Assembly: GCA_029531795.1 (NCBI GenBank)
Contig: JAPEIS010000006.1
Coordinates: 1,984,001 to 2,048,000 of the forward strand
Source: Sclerotinia nivalis
Lineage: Eukaryota; Ascomycota; Leotiomycetes; Helotiales; Sclerotiniaceae
Direction: 5' to 3'
DNA length: 64,000 nt
A model generated the notes under the pieces. It was not told the DNA's origin. It saw only the letters and a list, made by a program, of their open reading frames with translations, and did no database searches. Positions 38,955 to 51,857 of the stretch are shown one piece after another. Position numbers and translations under genes: made by a program. Numbering within the stretch: position 1 is the first letter of the stretch; every line of letters starts with the position of its first letter.

Positions 38955-40252
38955 TATATTCCTTTAATCATTAAATAATCTTAAAGAAAATACCTTTTCA
39001 GAATTTTTTACTAAAAATCAAAATTTTAATTTCGATTATCAAAAACATCGTTATTATACTGTATCTTCCTTTTCGAAAACTCAATTATTATATACTCTTA
39101 ATACAATCTTTCAAATGAATAATCCATATATACTATTTGAAATTCTATATCAATTCAATTTTTCTTTCAAAACGAATTCCAAACACCTCAAATTACTTTC
39201 TCAAACAAAAAATCAATATATTTCGATCAATCAAATCCTTCAATAATATATACATATTCTACAAATAAAAAACCAATTTCTCAAGAAATATCTACAAATC
39301 CTATAAATATTATAAATAAATAATTTCAGAAAAATAAAATCGATATAAATCTCTTAACAACAAACAAACTTCGATTAAAAGTTATTCAATTTTTTTATAT
39401 CTATAAAGATTTGAATATTATAAAACTAATTTATATTTCCTTTTACTTCTTTTTATACTTATCAAATATAATTCAAATTAAATACACTTCTTTATAAAAA
39501 TAAGAAACGATTTAAATACAATCCTTAACAAATATTCTAATTTAATAAGATTATATTTAAAAGATATAAATACTATATATATAAATATACTATAATAATC
39601 AATAATAAACTTTCCGATTAATCAACAATATTAATAATTGATAAATCAGATATTGAATATCCAAAAAATCTTTTTTTTTATAAATCTAATCCTAAAAAAT
39701 ATATAGTCTTCGATTATTCGAAAATTATAAAACAAATATTAAATAATTACTATACTTTATTCTAAAATATTCACAAATTTCTCTCTCATTTTAATTATAA
39801 AGTATATTTATAATTCGATTTGAAATATATTTATTAAAATATACTTCTTCATTCAAAAGATCATTATTATTTTGCTTTTTCTATAAAAGATTCAATTTAA
39901 ATATAATCTATCAAAATTTTATAAAATACTCAAACTACTTGTTTTTCTATATTTGAACTTTTTTATATAATTTTCGATTATATTCCTTTTTTTAAAGATA
40001 ATTCAACAAATAAAGAATATCTTTCTATATTCGAATCTAATACTAAAAACAATCTAATATTAATCAAATTTTATATTGATAATATCTTTTTAAATTCTAC
40101 AATTCCAAAAGAAGTTTATTTTAACCTTGTTAATAATATTCTTCTTCGTTTTGATTTCGTTTAATTATATTTATCTTTCAAAAAACTATATATCTTTATC
40201 AATCAAATAAAGATTTTAGAAATCTTTTCTAAAGTTAATAATATTATAATTA

Positions 40253-42470
40253 GTATTGAAAGCTAGGATGGTCGACGATAATAATACTCTGATTATTTTG
40301 TTAGAACAAGTTCTATTGAGTGAATTGAAGAATCAGATTGTTATTGTTGAGTTCTTTATAGATAATGCCGATATATTCGCTGCTTTCGTATAGATATTGG
40401 AGAATCGTTGTTTGTATCTGATAGGATTGATTGGTTCTAATTGTAGTCCAATCGTTCCGTCACTTTGTATTATTATTCAAAATTTGAATCCTATTAATCA
40501 TATTCCCGTTTTGTTTTCGAATGTTATTATTCGATCTGCTACTTCTATTACAATTATATCTATTAAAGATTCAATGAATCTTAGTTTTCAAAGATATATT
40601 AATAGATATAAATGAAAGGAATGTTTCTGTTGTGAATCTATCGATCATTATATAAAAGATTGTTTATTCTTAGATAATCATTCTATGCAAATTAGAACTA
40701 GTATTATCAATTTTGTTTTATTGTTCCTTATTCTATTCTTTGCCTAAATTCAATTATATACTATATCATTGTATAATCTATCCCCTTCCGGTTTCCCGAA
40801 TTCGGGAAACAGAGTTTGTTTGGTATAAATCGTTATCAAACGAAAACCCTATATATATTATACTTATTTGTTGTTACAATTCGAAGTTTATCTTTCGTTG
40901 AAAAAACAAGCAATCGAGTAAACCTGATAATATTACTTGTTATTATCCTATCGATATCTAATCGATTCTATTTTATTTATATTATAATAAATAATAAATA
41001 TAAAGGATATATTTTTATAGATCAAAATTGAATTGAAATTATTAAACTTTCAATATACAAATTATCTATCCCATTTGAAGTTATTGGATTCGATAAGAAA
41101 ATATTATCTGAAAATCGAATAAATCGTTATATTCTAATCGATTTATAAATCAATAATCATGATAAGAAGAAATCAAAAATCTATATTATTAAACTAATCC
41201 ATTATTTAATTGTTTTGGGATTAATATAACTAAAGAAATATAATTCTTATATCAAATTCGTATCCAATATATTTCGATTTGATAACAAATTCTATTGAAA
41301 ATTCTATAATATATTGTTACAATTATCCTGTATAAAAGCATTACAGAATGTTTTAAAGAAAGTTCGTTTAGTATATTTGTCTTTTCGTTTGGATATTTTT
41401 CAAAATAAGGATATTATATTTATATCAATAAAAGCCTATATAGTATATACTCGTTGCGATTATAAGATATTCCAGGTTATTATAAATCTGATTGATGATA
41501 TTCTATCCCAAAAAAAAGATCCTATTTTATCTAATTTGTTTAAGGAATTCCGATTCTAAATCGATATATTCTTTTTACAAAACATCGACAAATTATCTTT
41601 ACATCGATTATACAATTACGATATCTATTTGAAAGAAAAAGCCAAACTATTATTTAGAACTCTCTATTCTATATCCCAAAACGAATTTACCGCTTTGAAA
41701 AACTGGTTATCCGAAAATCTTCAAAAAGAATTTATTCGTTCGAATTCGTTTGTTTCTATTTCGTTTGTTTTATTCATTAAGAAACCCAATAAAGGGTTAC
41801 GATTTTATATCGATTATCGAATTCTGAATAATCTATTAACAAAAGATCGCTATCCGTTATTGTTTATTAAAGAATCTTTGAATAATTTGAAAAGGATAAA
41901 ATTCTTTACGAAAATCGATATCATCTTTATATTCAACAATATAAGGAGGATTAAAGAAGAATAAAAATATTTAATTGTTTTCTATATTCGTTTCGATCCA
42001 TTTAAGATTCTAATCATATTTTTTGGATTGATTAATATATTTATTACGTTTCAATGTTTTATCAATAATATTTTGTATAAGTATTTAAATATATTTTATA
42101 CTATTTACCTAAATGATATTCTAGTATATAATAGAATCTACTTTGAATATATCATTTATATTCAAAAGATTCTGGAAGTTTTAAAGAAAGTTGATCTATA
42201 TATAAATCTAAAGAAATACGATTTCTTGAAATTTGAAATCAAATTTCTGGATCTTATTATAAACCGGGAAGGTATCTAAATAAACTCTACGAAAATCAAA
42301 ACAATTATCGAATAGAAAACTCCGGTCTATTTAACAAATATATAAGCATTTATTGGATTTGGCAATTTCTATCAATGATTTATTCACAGTTTTTCATTTA
42401 TTATATACTTATTGATTAATCTGATTCGAAAGAATATTCTGTTTGTTTGAAATCCTATTTATACGAAAGC
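40253..42470 (+). pseudogene. gag end, protease region and reverse transcriptase of C2
   Basis: The gag end is at 40397-40700. The zinc knuckle CFCCESIDHYIKDC (about 40623-40664) keeps all four ligands of CX2CX4HX4C, which is rare in this block. The reverse transcriptase is at about 41530-42285: KEFIRSNSFVSISFVLFIKK, LRFYIDYRILNNL and KDRYPLLFI, then FFTKIDIIFIFNNI, and the catalytic box YLNDILVYN at about 42106-42132, where the first Asp became Asn. The frame ends in the RNase H start AFSALK, where A2 was inserted at 42490/42491. Confidence 0.78.
40791..40810. repeat. 20-bp perfect palindrome in C2
   Basis: GTTTCCCGAA followed by TTCGGGAAAC: a fully self-complementary 20-mer with an EcoRI-type centre, within the gag/protease junction of C2. 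It is a local G+C island. Confidence 0.95.
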
Positions 42471-42490
42471 TTTTTCTGCTTTGAAGATAA

Positions 42491-42653
42491 TGTTACAGGT
42501 TCATCTCCCTTTACCTGTATGTGATCATATGTGCCTTAAGCATATATATATACATTCACTTCTATATAGTCAAGTTATCTTCTTGATCTTCTTCCTCTCC
42601 TTATAGTATAACTATAAATCAACCCTATATATACCTTTTCTTTCGCTGTAATA
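42491..42653 (+). repeat. 5' LTR of A2
   Basis: 163 bp, TGTTACAGG...GCTGTAATA, preceded by the target duplication GATAA. Confidence 0.9.
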
Positions 42654-45600
42654 ATTTATATTACCCTTTCAAAAGCTCTATTATTTTACGAAGTGATTTA
42701 GTCTTATTATATTATCTATAAACTTCTATATCTATTTTCGATTACTTTTGTATTGTTATAACTCGTCTGTTTTTGTACAATTATATTTCTTATTTGCTTT
42801 TGTATAGCTTTTTTATTTGCTTTTATACAGCTTTTGATCTCTGATTGTTTCTATACGATTATATTTATTTGCAAACTTCTGTATCTGTTTTTGATTGCTT
42901 TTGTACGATCGTATATTATATATATAATTGTAATTCTTTTTATAATAATTTCTGGTTCTACATTTGTTAATGATACGATTTTTATTTCTATCGAAGGAGT
43001 TTGTACTGAAATCCAATAAGTCTTCGATCAATGGTCTACTATTACACAAATCCTAACAGAATTAAATGCTTCGATAATATCAAATCTTATTATCAATTCT
43101 GATAAACAAATTGTTTATTTGAATTATATTTTCTTTATTATCGAAAATCGCTTTACTATTTAAGCTATCTACATTATTATTCAAACAAATAAGATCGAGG
43201 AATTCAAAGCAGAAAATGTCGAACTTTTTTGCATTTTGATTGGCAAGCAAGTTCAGCTGGATATCGGTAGTGTTATCACTAGCTAGAAATCGATCATTCT
43301 TTGCCAAATTCAAAAGGATCTATTTGTTTTTAAAAACGAAAGATCTAATATTCTTGTTTGCTAAAAGGATTATCAATCCTGGAAATTGGATTTGCAATTC
43401 TGTTGAATAATCGATTTACAATTTTTTGTTTTCAAATAAAAGAAGATTAATTATATTATTAGTTTTTTCGATAATCAAATATGAAAAGAGTATATTACAA
43501 ATATTATTAGATTTGTTAACGATTATATTTGTTTCGATTCTGCTGCTTCGTTTTTGGCCAAATTGAACAAATTATATATCTTTGTAGATATTGAAAAAGA
43601 AACTTCGTTCAAATTAGATAAGCTTTCTATAGATTCAAAAGAATCCTTTTCGGTTTTCTTTTCTACATTATCTTATTTAGCTAATTTTTGCTACAAATTT
43701 GATTGCGAGATTATTAACGCGATAAAGCAAAAAGTTATTATCCTTCTCCGAACTTTGATTATTAATGATTCGAATTTTTGTATTGCTAACGATATTGATG
43801 ATTGACAAAAGAAATTCTTTATTTAGAATTAGAATCTTTGTAATATTAAATATTATAATAAAAATTCTGATAATGCATCTATTATTGATAATGATGATTC
43901 TATAAACCTCGATATAATAAAACAAAAGGAATAACAATAAAAAGATTAGCAAAATAAGAAAAAGAAGTTTAATTCTATAATTTCTTGTAATTGTTATAAT
44001 AGGATTGGTTATCTTCAAATTGATTATTATATTATTTATAATATCAACAATAATCTTCTTCTCAACAAACAAACTCCTACTAATATTTTTTCCAATTATA
44101 ATATTGTCGCCCCAATTAATTTAGTCCTTATTCAATATACCATCGTTCTAGCCCCCCGAGGTACCAATAGATCTAACAATAATTGCAATAGATTTCGAGA
44201 AGGATATACTGATAATTGAATACAAAATCAACAATATCTAAATCAGATATAATAATAAAGTTATATCAAATCAAAAGAGATTGTTTTTATATTCAATTCA
44301 ATCAAGGAAAGTTCTGAACAAAGAAAAGACTAATCTTTGCAAAAAATCGTTTGTAAAGAAATACTAAAAATAAAAAGGTAAATCGAAGAATAGATAAATA
44401 TAAATTATTGTAGTTCAATTTTATAAATAATAAATCTCTATTTGTTAAAATCATTATATTTTCTATATATAAAAACTTTTTTATTATTACATATCTTATT
44501 AATAATAAATACTCCAAAGAAACTTTCATTAATCGTTTTTTTGTTTTCAAATATAATATTGAAATATAATTCTTACTTTTTCCTTGTAAACTTCGATTTA
44601 CCGATAAAAAGATCGCCAATAAAATTATAGAATATTTTGTAATGAAAATCGTTATTAAAGATCATTATAAATATTGATCTATTTATATTATCTAGTTTTT
44701 ATCAAAAATACTATTAATCTTTAATTTACTATAATTACAATATTATAATTCTATTATTAATTGAACGAAGATAAGTTTAATATTTTTTTCAAATTATTAT
44801 ATTTCTAATTGTTTAATATATTATAATTCAAAGTCAATTATTATATTAATGATTCTATTTTCAATCAAAGAACAAAAGGATTTAACAAAAGTTATTCTAT
44901 AATAAATTATCGATACTATTGAATTTTTAAATAAATTCCTTACTGATCCTGATATAAAAACTAAATATACAGATTATAAATATCGTTCTCCTTATATCGA
45001 AGATTATCCAAAGAATGATATTGATTCTTTATCTATTCAAATATTTTCTATTCCTAAAAAAACTCCTTATAAAAAACCTTTTATCGAAAAAATACTAAAC
45101 AAAGATTATATATTATAATCTAACAATTTTTCTATTGATCTCGAATTTCAATAAAGTTTGATATCTAATATAAATCATTATCGAATAAAGTACTACAGAG
45201 AATTAAATAATCAAATACAAATAATTCTTAATTGTCTATATCCAAAATCGATTTTGAAGATTGCAAATCGATATTGTTCTATTTACAATCCAAAAAACTG
45301 TTTGCCCTTATTTTCTATTAGAGAACTTTTTATATCTATCTACAAAAATACAAATTCAAATATAAATGATATTTATTAATTGCAAACTTCTAATTTTGTT
45401 TTGTTCTATCAACAAAATAATATTCAGATTATTCAATTGATATAGAATAAATTGAATACTATACAAAAAGCTATTAAATAAAATTATCTATAATAAACTA
45501 TATTGTTCTTGATACTTATAGAAAAAGATTTTCGATCGATTTTATAAGGGTAAAGTAATATAATAGAGATGTTTTCTAAAACTCCATTATAACTTTATGA

Positions 45601-48600
45601 TTTTGTATACGATTATTATAAACCGCTTTATTTACAGAAAATCTTTGAAGCTAATATCGATAAATTTTTAATCGGCAAATCTTCCTTTAATAATAATCAA
45701 ATATAACAAAAACTTTCTATATGATTACAAAATAAACTTTCCGTTTTTCTCCTATGTTATACAAATAGATTACTGTTTCGCCGAATCTAGAATTACAAGA
45801 TTGAATTGATATCTAATAAAAAACTATTTTATTTTAAAAACTATCTTTTATCGTTAATAGAATTGATAGTGGTATGTAAATGGTTCAATGATAATCTTTC
45901 CAAAGGATTCATTCGGGAATCGAGATTGTAGTATGTCTTTTTTTTGTTATTGATTATTAAGTCTGAAAAGGAGGTTCGTATTTATTAAGATTATCGAAGA
46001 TTCAATAACATTACTATAAAGAATCGTTATCTATTATTTATCGTTTATGAAATATTAGATACTTTTTGTAATACAAAAATTTATATTAAGCTTGATATCA
46101 TTATAATATTCAACAAATTACAAATCGTTGAAGGGAATAAATGGAAAACTATATTCATTATTCGTTTTGGTCTTTTTGAATTTTTAATTATACCTTTCGA
46201 TTTTTGCAATATATTTGTATTGTTTCAATATTATATTAATTATATATTTTTCGATGAATTGGATAAGTATTGTATTATATATCTCGATGATATTTTAATT
46301 TATTTCGATAATCCTGTAAAGTATAAAAAGTATATTTGTTAAATGATTCAAAAGCTAATAAATATTGGATTATAAATTGATATTAATAAATACAAATTCG
46401 AAATTATAAAAACAAAGTATCTGGATTTTATTATTACAATCAAAAGTATCAAAATAGATCAAGAAAAGATTATAATTATTATATTTTAGGAATTACTTTT
46501 GTATATAAAGGATTTACAATAATTTCTTAATTTTGTTAATTTCTATTAATGTTTTATAAAAGATTTTTCAAAGATTTATTGTTCTTTTAATAATCTTTTA
46601 CAGAAGAATATTATATAAAATTGAATTATAGATTATACAAAGGTTTTTGATACTTTAAAAAGGATTTTCATAATAATATCGATTTTGATATACTTCGATT
46701 ATAGATAAAAAACTGTTTTGGAAACCGATACTTCCGATTGAACTTCAGAAAGAATCCTCTCGTAATATAATAATGATAATATCTTATATCCGATTGTATA
46801 CTTTTCATTTAAATATATAGCAACAAAATACAATTATAAGATCTACAATAAGAAACTATTCGTTATTATCAAAACAATAAAAAAATGATATTTGGAACTC
46901 CAAAATTTATAAAAGGAATTCGAGATTCTTATTGATTATAAAAACCTTAAGTATTTTATAACTACAAAAACTCTCAATCAATGATAGACACAATAATCCG
47001 AATTTCTATTTCAATATAATTTCTGTATAGTTTATCAATCAGAAAACAAAATTATTCGATCAAATATATTAAATAGAAAATATAAAAATCGATTATATCA
47101 TTTTGATCTAAACAATAAGTATCTAAAAAATCGAAAGTACATTATCCTCCTTCAAAATTGTTTTGATATTAATCTTTATAAGGATTTGATTAAATATATC
47201 AATTTGATACCAATAGAAACAATAATATTATTCTATAATCAATCAATTGATACTCTAATCGATATAATATATATTAGATCCAATATCGCAAATCAATTCA
47301 TTTTTGCTTTTAATAATCTATCGATGATTAAATAATCAAAAAAGCATTATAAAACTTTTCGGATTGTTATACAGAATTATTCGATTCAAAATAATAGAAT
47401 TTACTATTAGAATAAATTTTGAATTCTATCAAACAATGAATTCAAATTCCAAATTATCTATCGGATTTATTTTTCTAATCCTATCGATTATCCTAATCGA
47501 ACTAAAACAATCAATCTTATCTCTTATATATATTAATGATTTAATATATATTTAGAAATCGCATTTTATATAAAAACCTATAAATTTTATATTCGCATTA
47601 AATCGTCTAAATCGATATTTCCCAGATTTTTGAAATTGTTATCTATCCTTTTTCATATATAATTTAATATTTCAATCGATTATATTACACCGTTTCTAAA
47701 CTATACTCATTATAATTCTATCTATAAATATATTTTAATAATAATCTACAAATTAACCAAAATAAAACATTTCATTGATATATATACATTAATAATAAAA
47801 AAACTAATCGATACTTTCATTAATCGTATTTATATACTTTATAAACTTTCGAATAATATCATTTCCGATTGGGAAACATAATTCGTATCAGGATTCTAAT
47901 CATAACTCTTAGAACAATTGGAAATTACCTTAAAATACTCTTCAGCTTTTCATTTTCAAATAAATAATCAAATTGAATATATTAACTCAATTCTAAAATA
48001 ATATTTATAAGCTTTTATTAATTACTACCAAAACAATTAATTGGATTGATTACCCTTAACCGAATTTATATCCAATAATATAATTTCTGAAACGATTAAT
48101 TGTTTACCTTTTTTTGCCAATTATAGTTTTAATCTATATCTAAATATTGAATTTAATAAACCTTACCTATTGGATATAACTTTAATACAAAAACAGGAAT
48201 TTTTTAAAAGAAATCGAATCGCGAATCGTATAAAACATATCTTGAAACAACTTTGTATTTTTATACAACAAACAATTACTATTTATAAGGATTATACTAA
48301 TTGTTATCACTTTGATTTACTTTGTTATACAATCAATCAGAAAGTTTATATCAATATTAAGAATATGAAGATCTTATATAAAACAAAGAAACTAAATAAT
48401 AAATGAATCGATTTTTACAAAATTATCAAGATTTATCTTTATACTTATCTTATTCAATTATTTGAAAACATTAAAATCTTCTCTGTTTTCTATCATTCTC
48501 TTTTACTTCCAATCTATATCAATCCTCATTTTTCAATTCAAATAATAATTAACGAATCAGAATCTTTAACTATACAAAATAGAATTTTGAAACAAAACAA

Positions 48601-49121
48601 CAATAAAGATGAATCTATTCAAAAATAGATATTTGAAGAAGTTCTAAATAATCATAATAAAGATAGCTACTATTATTTGATCAAATAAAAACACTATACA
48701 CCAACTTAACAATCAATTAATAATTTAAAGAGTAACGAAAAGATTCTTATCGAATATTATCACTTTTATTTAGAAAAACTAAGATTACCAATTTAGATCC
48801 TAAAACACCCCAATACTACTATATTGAAATCGGAACTACAGAATTTGCAATCGAAATTACATAATACAATTGCTATACTTATTCTATAAAGATTTATTCA
48901 TATTAAGATTATTCGTTTCGTCTAAAAGTATATTATATATTATTGCAATTGAAGATATAATATTTGAATTATCATATATTGAAGGATATAATATCATTAA
49001 AGAATACCATACATTTTTGTTCAAAAATCTAATTAAGAAAAAGGATCTATATTTTTTCTTTATTTTTCTTTATTTTTTAATGTTTATTTGAAATCAAATA
49101 AGTTTCTTAAGGAAGGGATAC

Positions 49122-49284
49122 TATTACAGATTCATCTTCCTTCACCTATATATAATTATATATATCTTAGACATATATATATACATTCACTTCTATATAG
49201 TCAGATCACCTTCTTGACCTTCTTCCTCTCCTTGTAGTACAACTATAGATCAACCCTACATATACCTTTTCCCTCGCCGTGATA
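49122..49284 (+). repeat. 3' LTR of A2
   Basis: 163 bp, TATTACAGA...GCCGTGATA, followed by GATAG. Confidence 0.9.
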
Positions 49285-51480
49285 GATAGCATTTACTGAA
49301 ATATCAATCCTAATTACTTTCGATTGAGAAAAAGATATAATTGTAAAGATTGATGTATCTGATTTTGTATCTGCTGGAATATTATTCTAATACAATAATA
49401 TAGAAATCCTAAAACTTATTATGTATTTCTCAAAAAAACATTCCATTATTGAATATAATTACAAGATTTACAATAAAGAATTATTAATTATTATTCGATA
49501 TTTCAAAGAATAATATCCAGAACTAAAAGGAATACTGTTTTCGATTCAGGTAATTATAAATTACAAGAATTTAGAGTATTTTATAATTACCAAATTATTA
49601 AACTACCATCAAACTTATTAATCTGAATTTCTGTTTTGATTTAATTTCAAGATTACTTATCGATCAAATAAACAAAAAGCTAAATTTGATATTTTGATTA
49701 GGAAATCAAAGGATTTATCTAAAGAAAAAAATAAACACTTTCTATATTAAAATCAAACGATTTTGAAATCGGAAAACTTTAACTTTGTTTTGTTTTTTGC
49801 ATTCATTTCTATTTTTGTATTTGTTTCGCTTGTACTTATTTTGTTTGATCCAATAAATTCTTTGAAAAAAAGAATTCGTTTTGCGATTATTATCTATAAT
49901 CAATCCTATCAATCATCGAAAAAATCTAATCCAATTCGTTTAGCATTCAAATCTATTCTATCTGTTTCTGGTTTTCTGTCTACTTTTAATGTTCTGTTTA
50001 TTTTCAAAACTTTATCGATCCCTGAATTACTATCTACTTCTATTATTTTGTTTGATCAGTCTCCGATATTCATTGTAATCCCCGATCTGTTATTCGAATT
50101 ATTAAAAGAATTGAAAACTTTATTTACTGAAATATATATATCCAATTCTATACCTGTATCTATTCTGAAGGTTTTGATAAAGAAAGCATTCAAGTATTCC
50201 TATATTACCCTATTCGAATATACCGAAAATAATGATTTATTGTATTATTACAGAAAGCTTTTCGTTTTCGATTACGATAATCTGAAAACTGAATTACTTT
50301 GTTTGATCTACAATTCCTTTACTATAGATTATCTATATTGTACCTGTATTTTGAGTTTCTATTTCGAAATTACTATTAACCTGGATATTATAATTATATC
50401 AACTGTTAGATATATAATTGTTATAATTGTCATCGGATAATATCGAATTGTAAAAAATAAAAAAATATCCTTCGTTCGTTTTCGATTTTTTAATAAATGT
50501 AAAAGAATATATCGATCGATTTTATAATATATCTTTTGAAAAGTTTTGATTACAATACAATATTTGTAATAATTGATCGATTGATTAAAATGAAATATTT
50601 CCTATCCTATTATAATATTTGTAATTCCGAAAAAATAGCCCATCTATTTCTGAAATATATCTAAAAGTTATACAACCTACCATCGACGATTATATTTGAT
50701 TGTAGCGTTCAATTTATATCTGATTTCTGGAAATATATTTATAAATATCTAAGTATAATATCGAAACTATCGATAATCTATTATCCGAAGATCGATAAAC
50801 AAACTGAAAAAGCAAATACTATACTTGAATAATATCTTTGATTATATATTTTGTATCTACAAAACAATTGATCCAAGTGATTATCAATTACCAAATTTTT
50901 AATCAATTCTGTTTGATCTAAAAGTTCTTGCCTGATCTTATTCTTTGCGAATTACAATTATTATTCATATATAAGGTTTGAATCGTTTATCGTTATCAAT
51001 TGTTTTGGTATTCGGAATACCGAAAAGTTTATCAAGAAAATATTCCTAATAATTGAATATTTGAAGATCAAATTAATTACTAATTAAGTTTACTATACAA
51101 AGAACATCGACACTTATTATATTCCTATCTATTATTACAATCTTGATGAATTAATTTGATTGAATACCAAAAACATCAAGATTCTAAAATTCCAGAAGAA
51201 ATTAGATTAGAAGAATCTAAACTTATTCCGAATCCTGCAAATTATAAGTATATATATTTACAAACTCGAACTATTTATCTCGATAAAAAATCATTTTATA
51301 TTCTATATAAACTTATTATATCCTATCTATAATAATTCTATTCTTAATCAATATAATCCATTTTTTTCTTCTATTGAAATCAAAAGAATCAAACAATTCG
51401 AAATAAAGAAAGTTTTGAATCCTTATTAAAAACATTACAGTTGTGATAACCCCCATTTGAAATATACTGTTCGATGAATC
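49285..51480 (+). pseudogene. RNase H, integrase and chromodomain of C2
   Basis: After A2 the RNase H frame resumes (VKIDVSDFVSAGILFQY, then [20 protein letters not shown], about 49330-49500). A 225-codon open stretch at 49763-50440 is the linker plus integrase zinc region and is the longest open piece of any element here. The core domain (about 50540-50840) keeps three catalytic acids: Asp in VIIDRLIKMK, Asp in TIIFDCSVQFISDF, Glu in ANTILEQYL. The chromodomain-like end is at about 51410-51600 (VRWIGYNEPIEEFADYL). Trp codons often read TGA. Confidence 0.78.
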
Positions 51481-51621
51481 GGCTACAATGAACCAATCGA
51501 AGAGTTTGCTGATTACCTAAACAACACTCGAAAGTTGATCCAGAATTACTATTGAAGGTATCCTAATAAATCTAACCCCTATAACTATCTCAACAAAATT
51601 CGGTTTTAAAAAAAAGAGTAC

Positions 51622-51857
51622 TATTACAGGATTAGAACTGGATCATTAGATTAGTTTCTTTAGTAAACTCCACCTACCTGATCCGGCATCGAACAGGGTA
51701 TACTTGGTGATCGTACCCTATAAAAGTGTTAAAGCTCGGAGCCCTAACACACACAATTATATTTAAAGAAACATTCCTTTTATAGAAATATAGTTTTTTG
51801 AGCTATGTTTTATTAATAAAAATGATTTCTGTTATCCTGTCTGCTGCCTCTGTGATA
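51622..51857 (+). repeat. 3' LTR of C2
   Basis: 236 bp, TATTACAGG...CTGTGATA, matching the C1 LTR throughout; TGTCAC...GTGACA ends eroded by transitions. Confidence 0.78.

Larger units (their letters stand above)
42491..49284 (+). mobile_element. Complete Ty3/Gypsy chromovirus A (copy A2)
   Basis: LTRs at 42491-42653 and 49122-49284 (163 bp each), flanked by GATAA (42486-42490) and GATAG (49285-49289), a 5-bp target duplication with one G-to-A. At 6794 bp it is the uninterrupted form of A1. Domains in order: gag about 42950-44260; protease about 44400-44670; reverse transcriptase about 45750-46460 with YLDDILIY intact (about 46277-46300); RNase H about 46620-47080; integrase about 47110-48410, with the third catalytic residue changed from Glu to Lys; chromodomain about 48610-48790. 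It is more decayed than A1, with an excess of C-to-T on the plus strand. Confidence 0.9.
40253..51857 (+). mobile_element. Gypsy-C copy C2, 5'-truncated, split by A2
   Basis: C sequence occupies 40253-42490 and 49285-51857. It begins inside gag (no 5' LTR), at a sharp break with B2 sequence. Order: gag with an intact zinc knuckle, protease region, reverse transcriptase, [A2 insertion], RNase H, integrase, chromodomain, 3' LTR at 51622-51857. The right end touches reverse D2 sequence. C2 is rather less AT-shifted in parts (40260-40800, 49760-50440) than the other elements. Confidence 0.82.
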
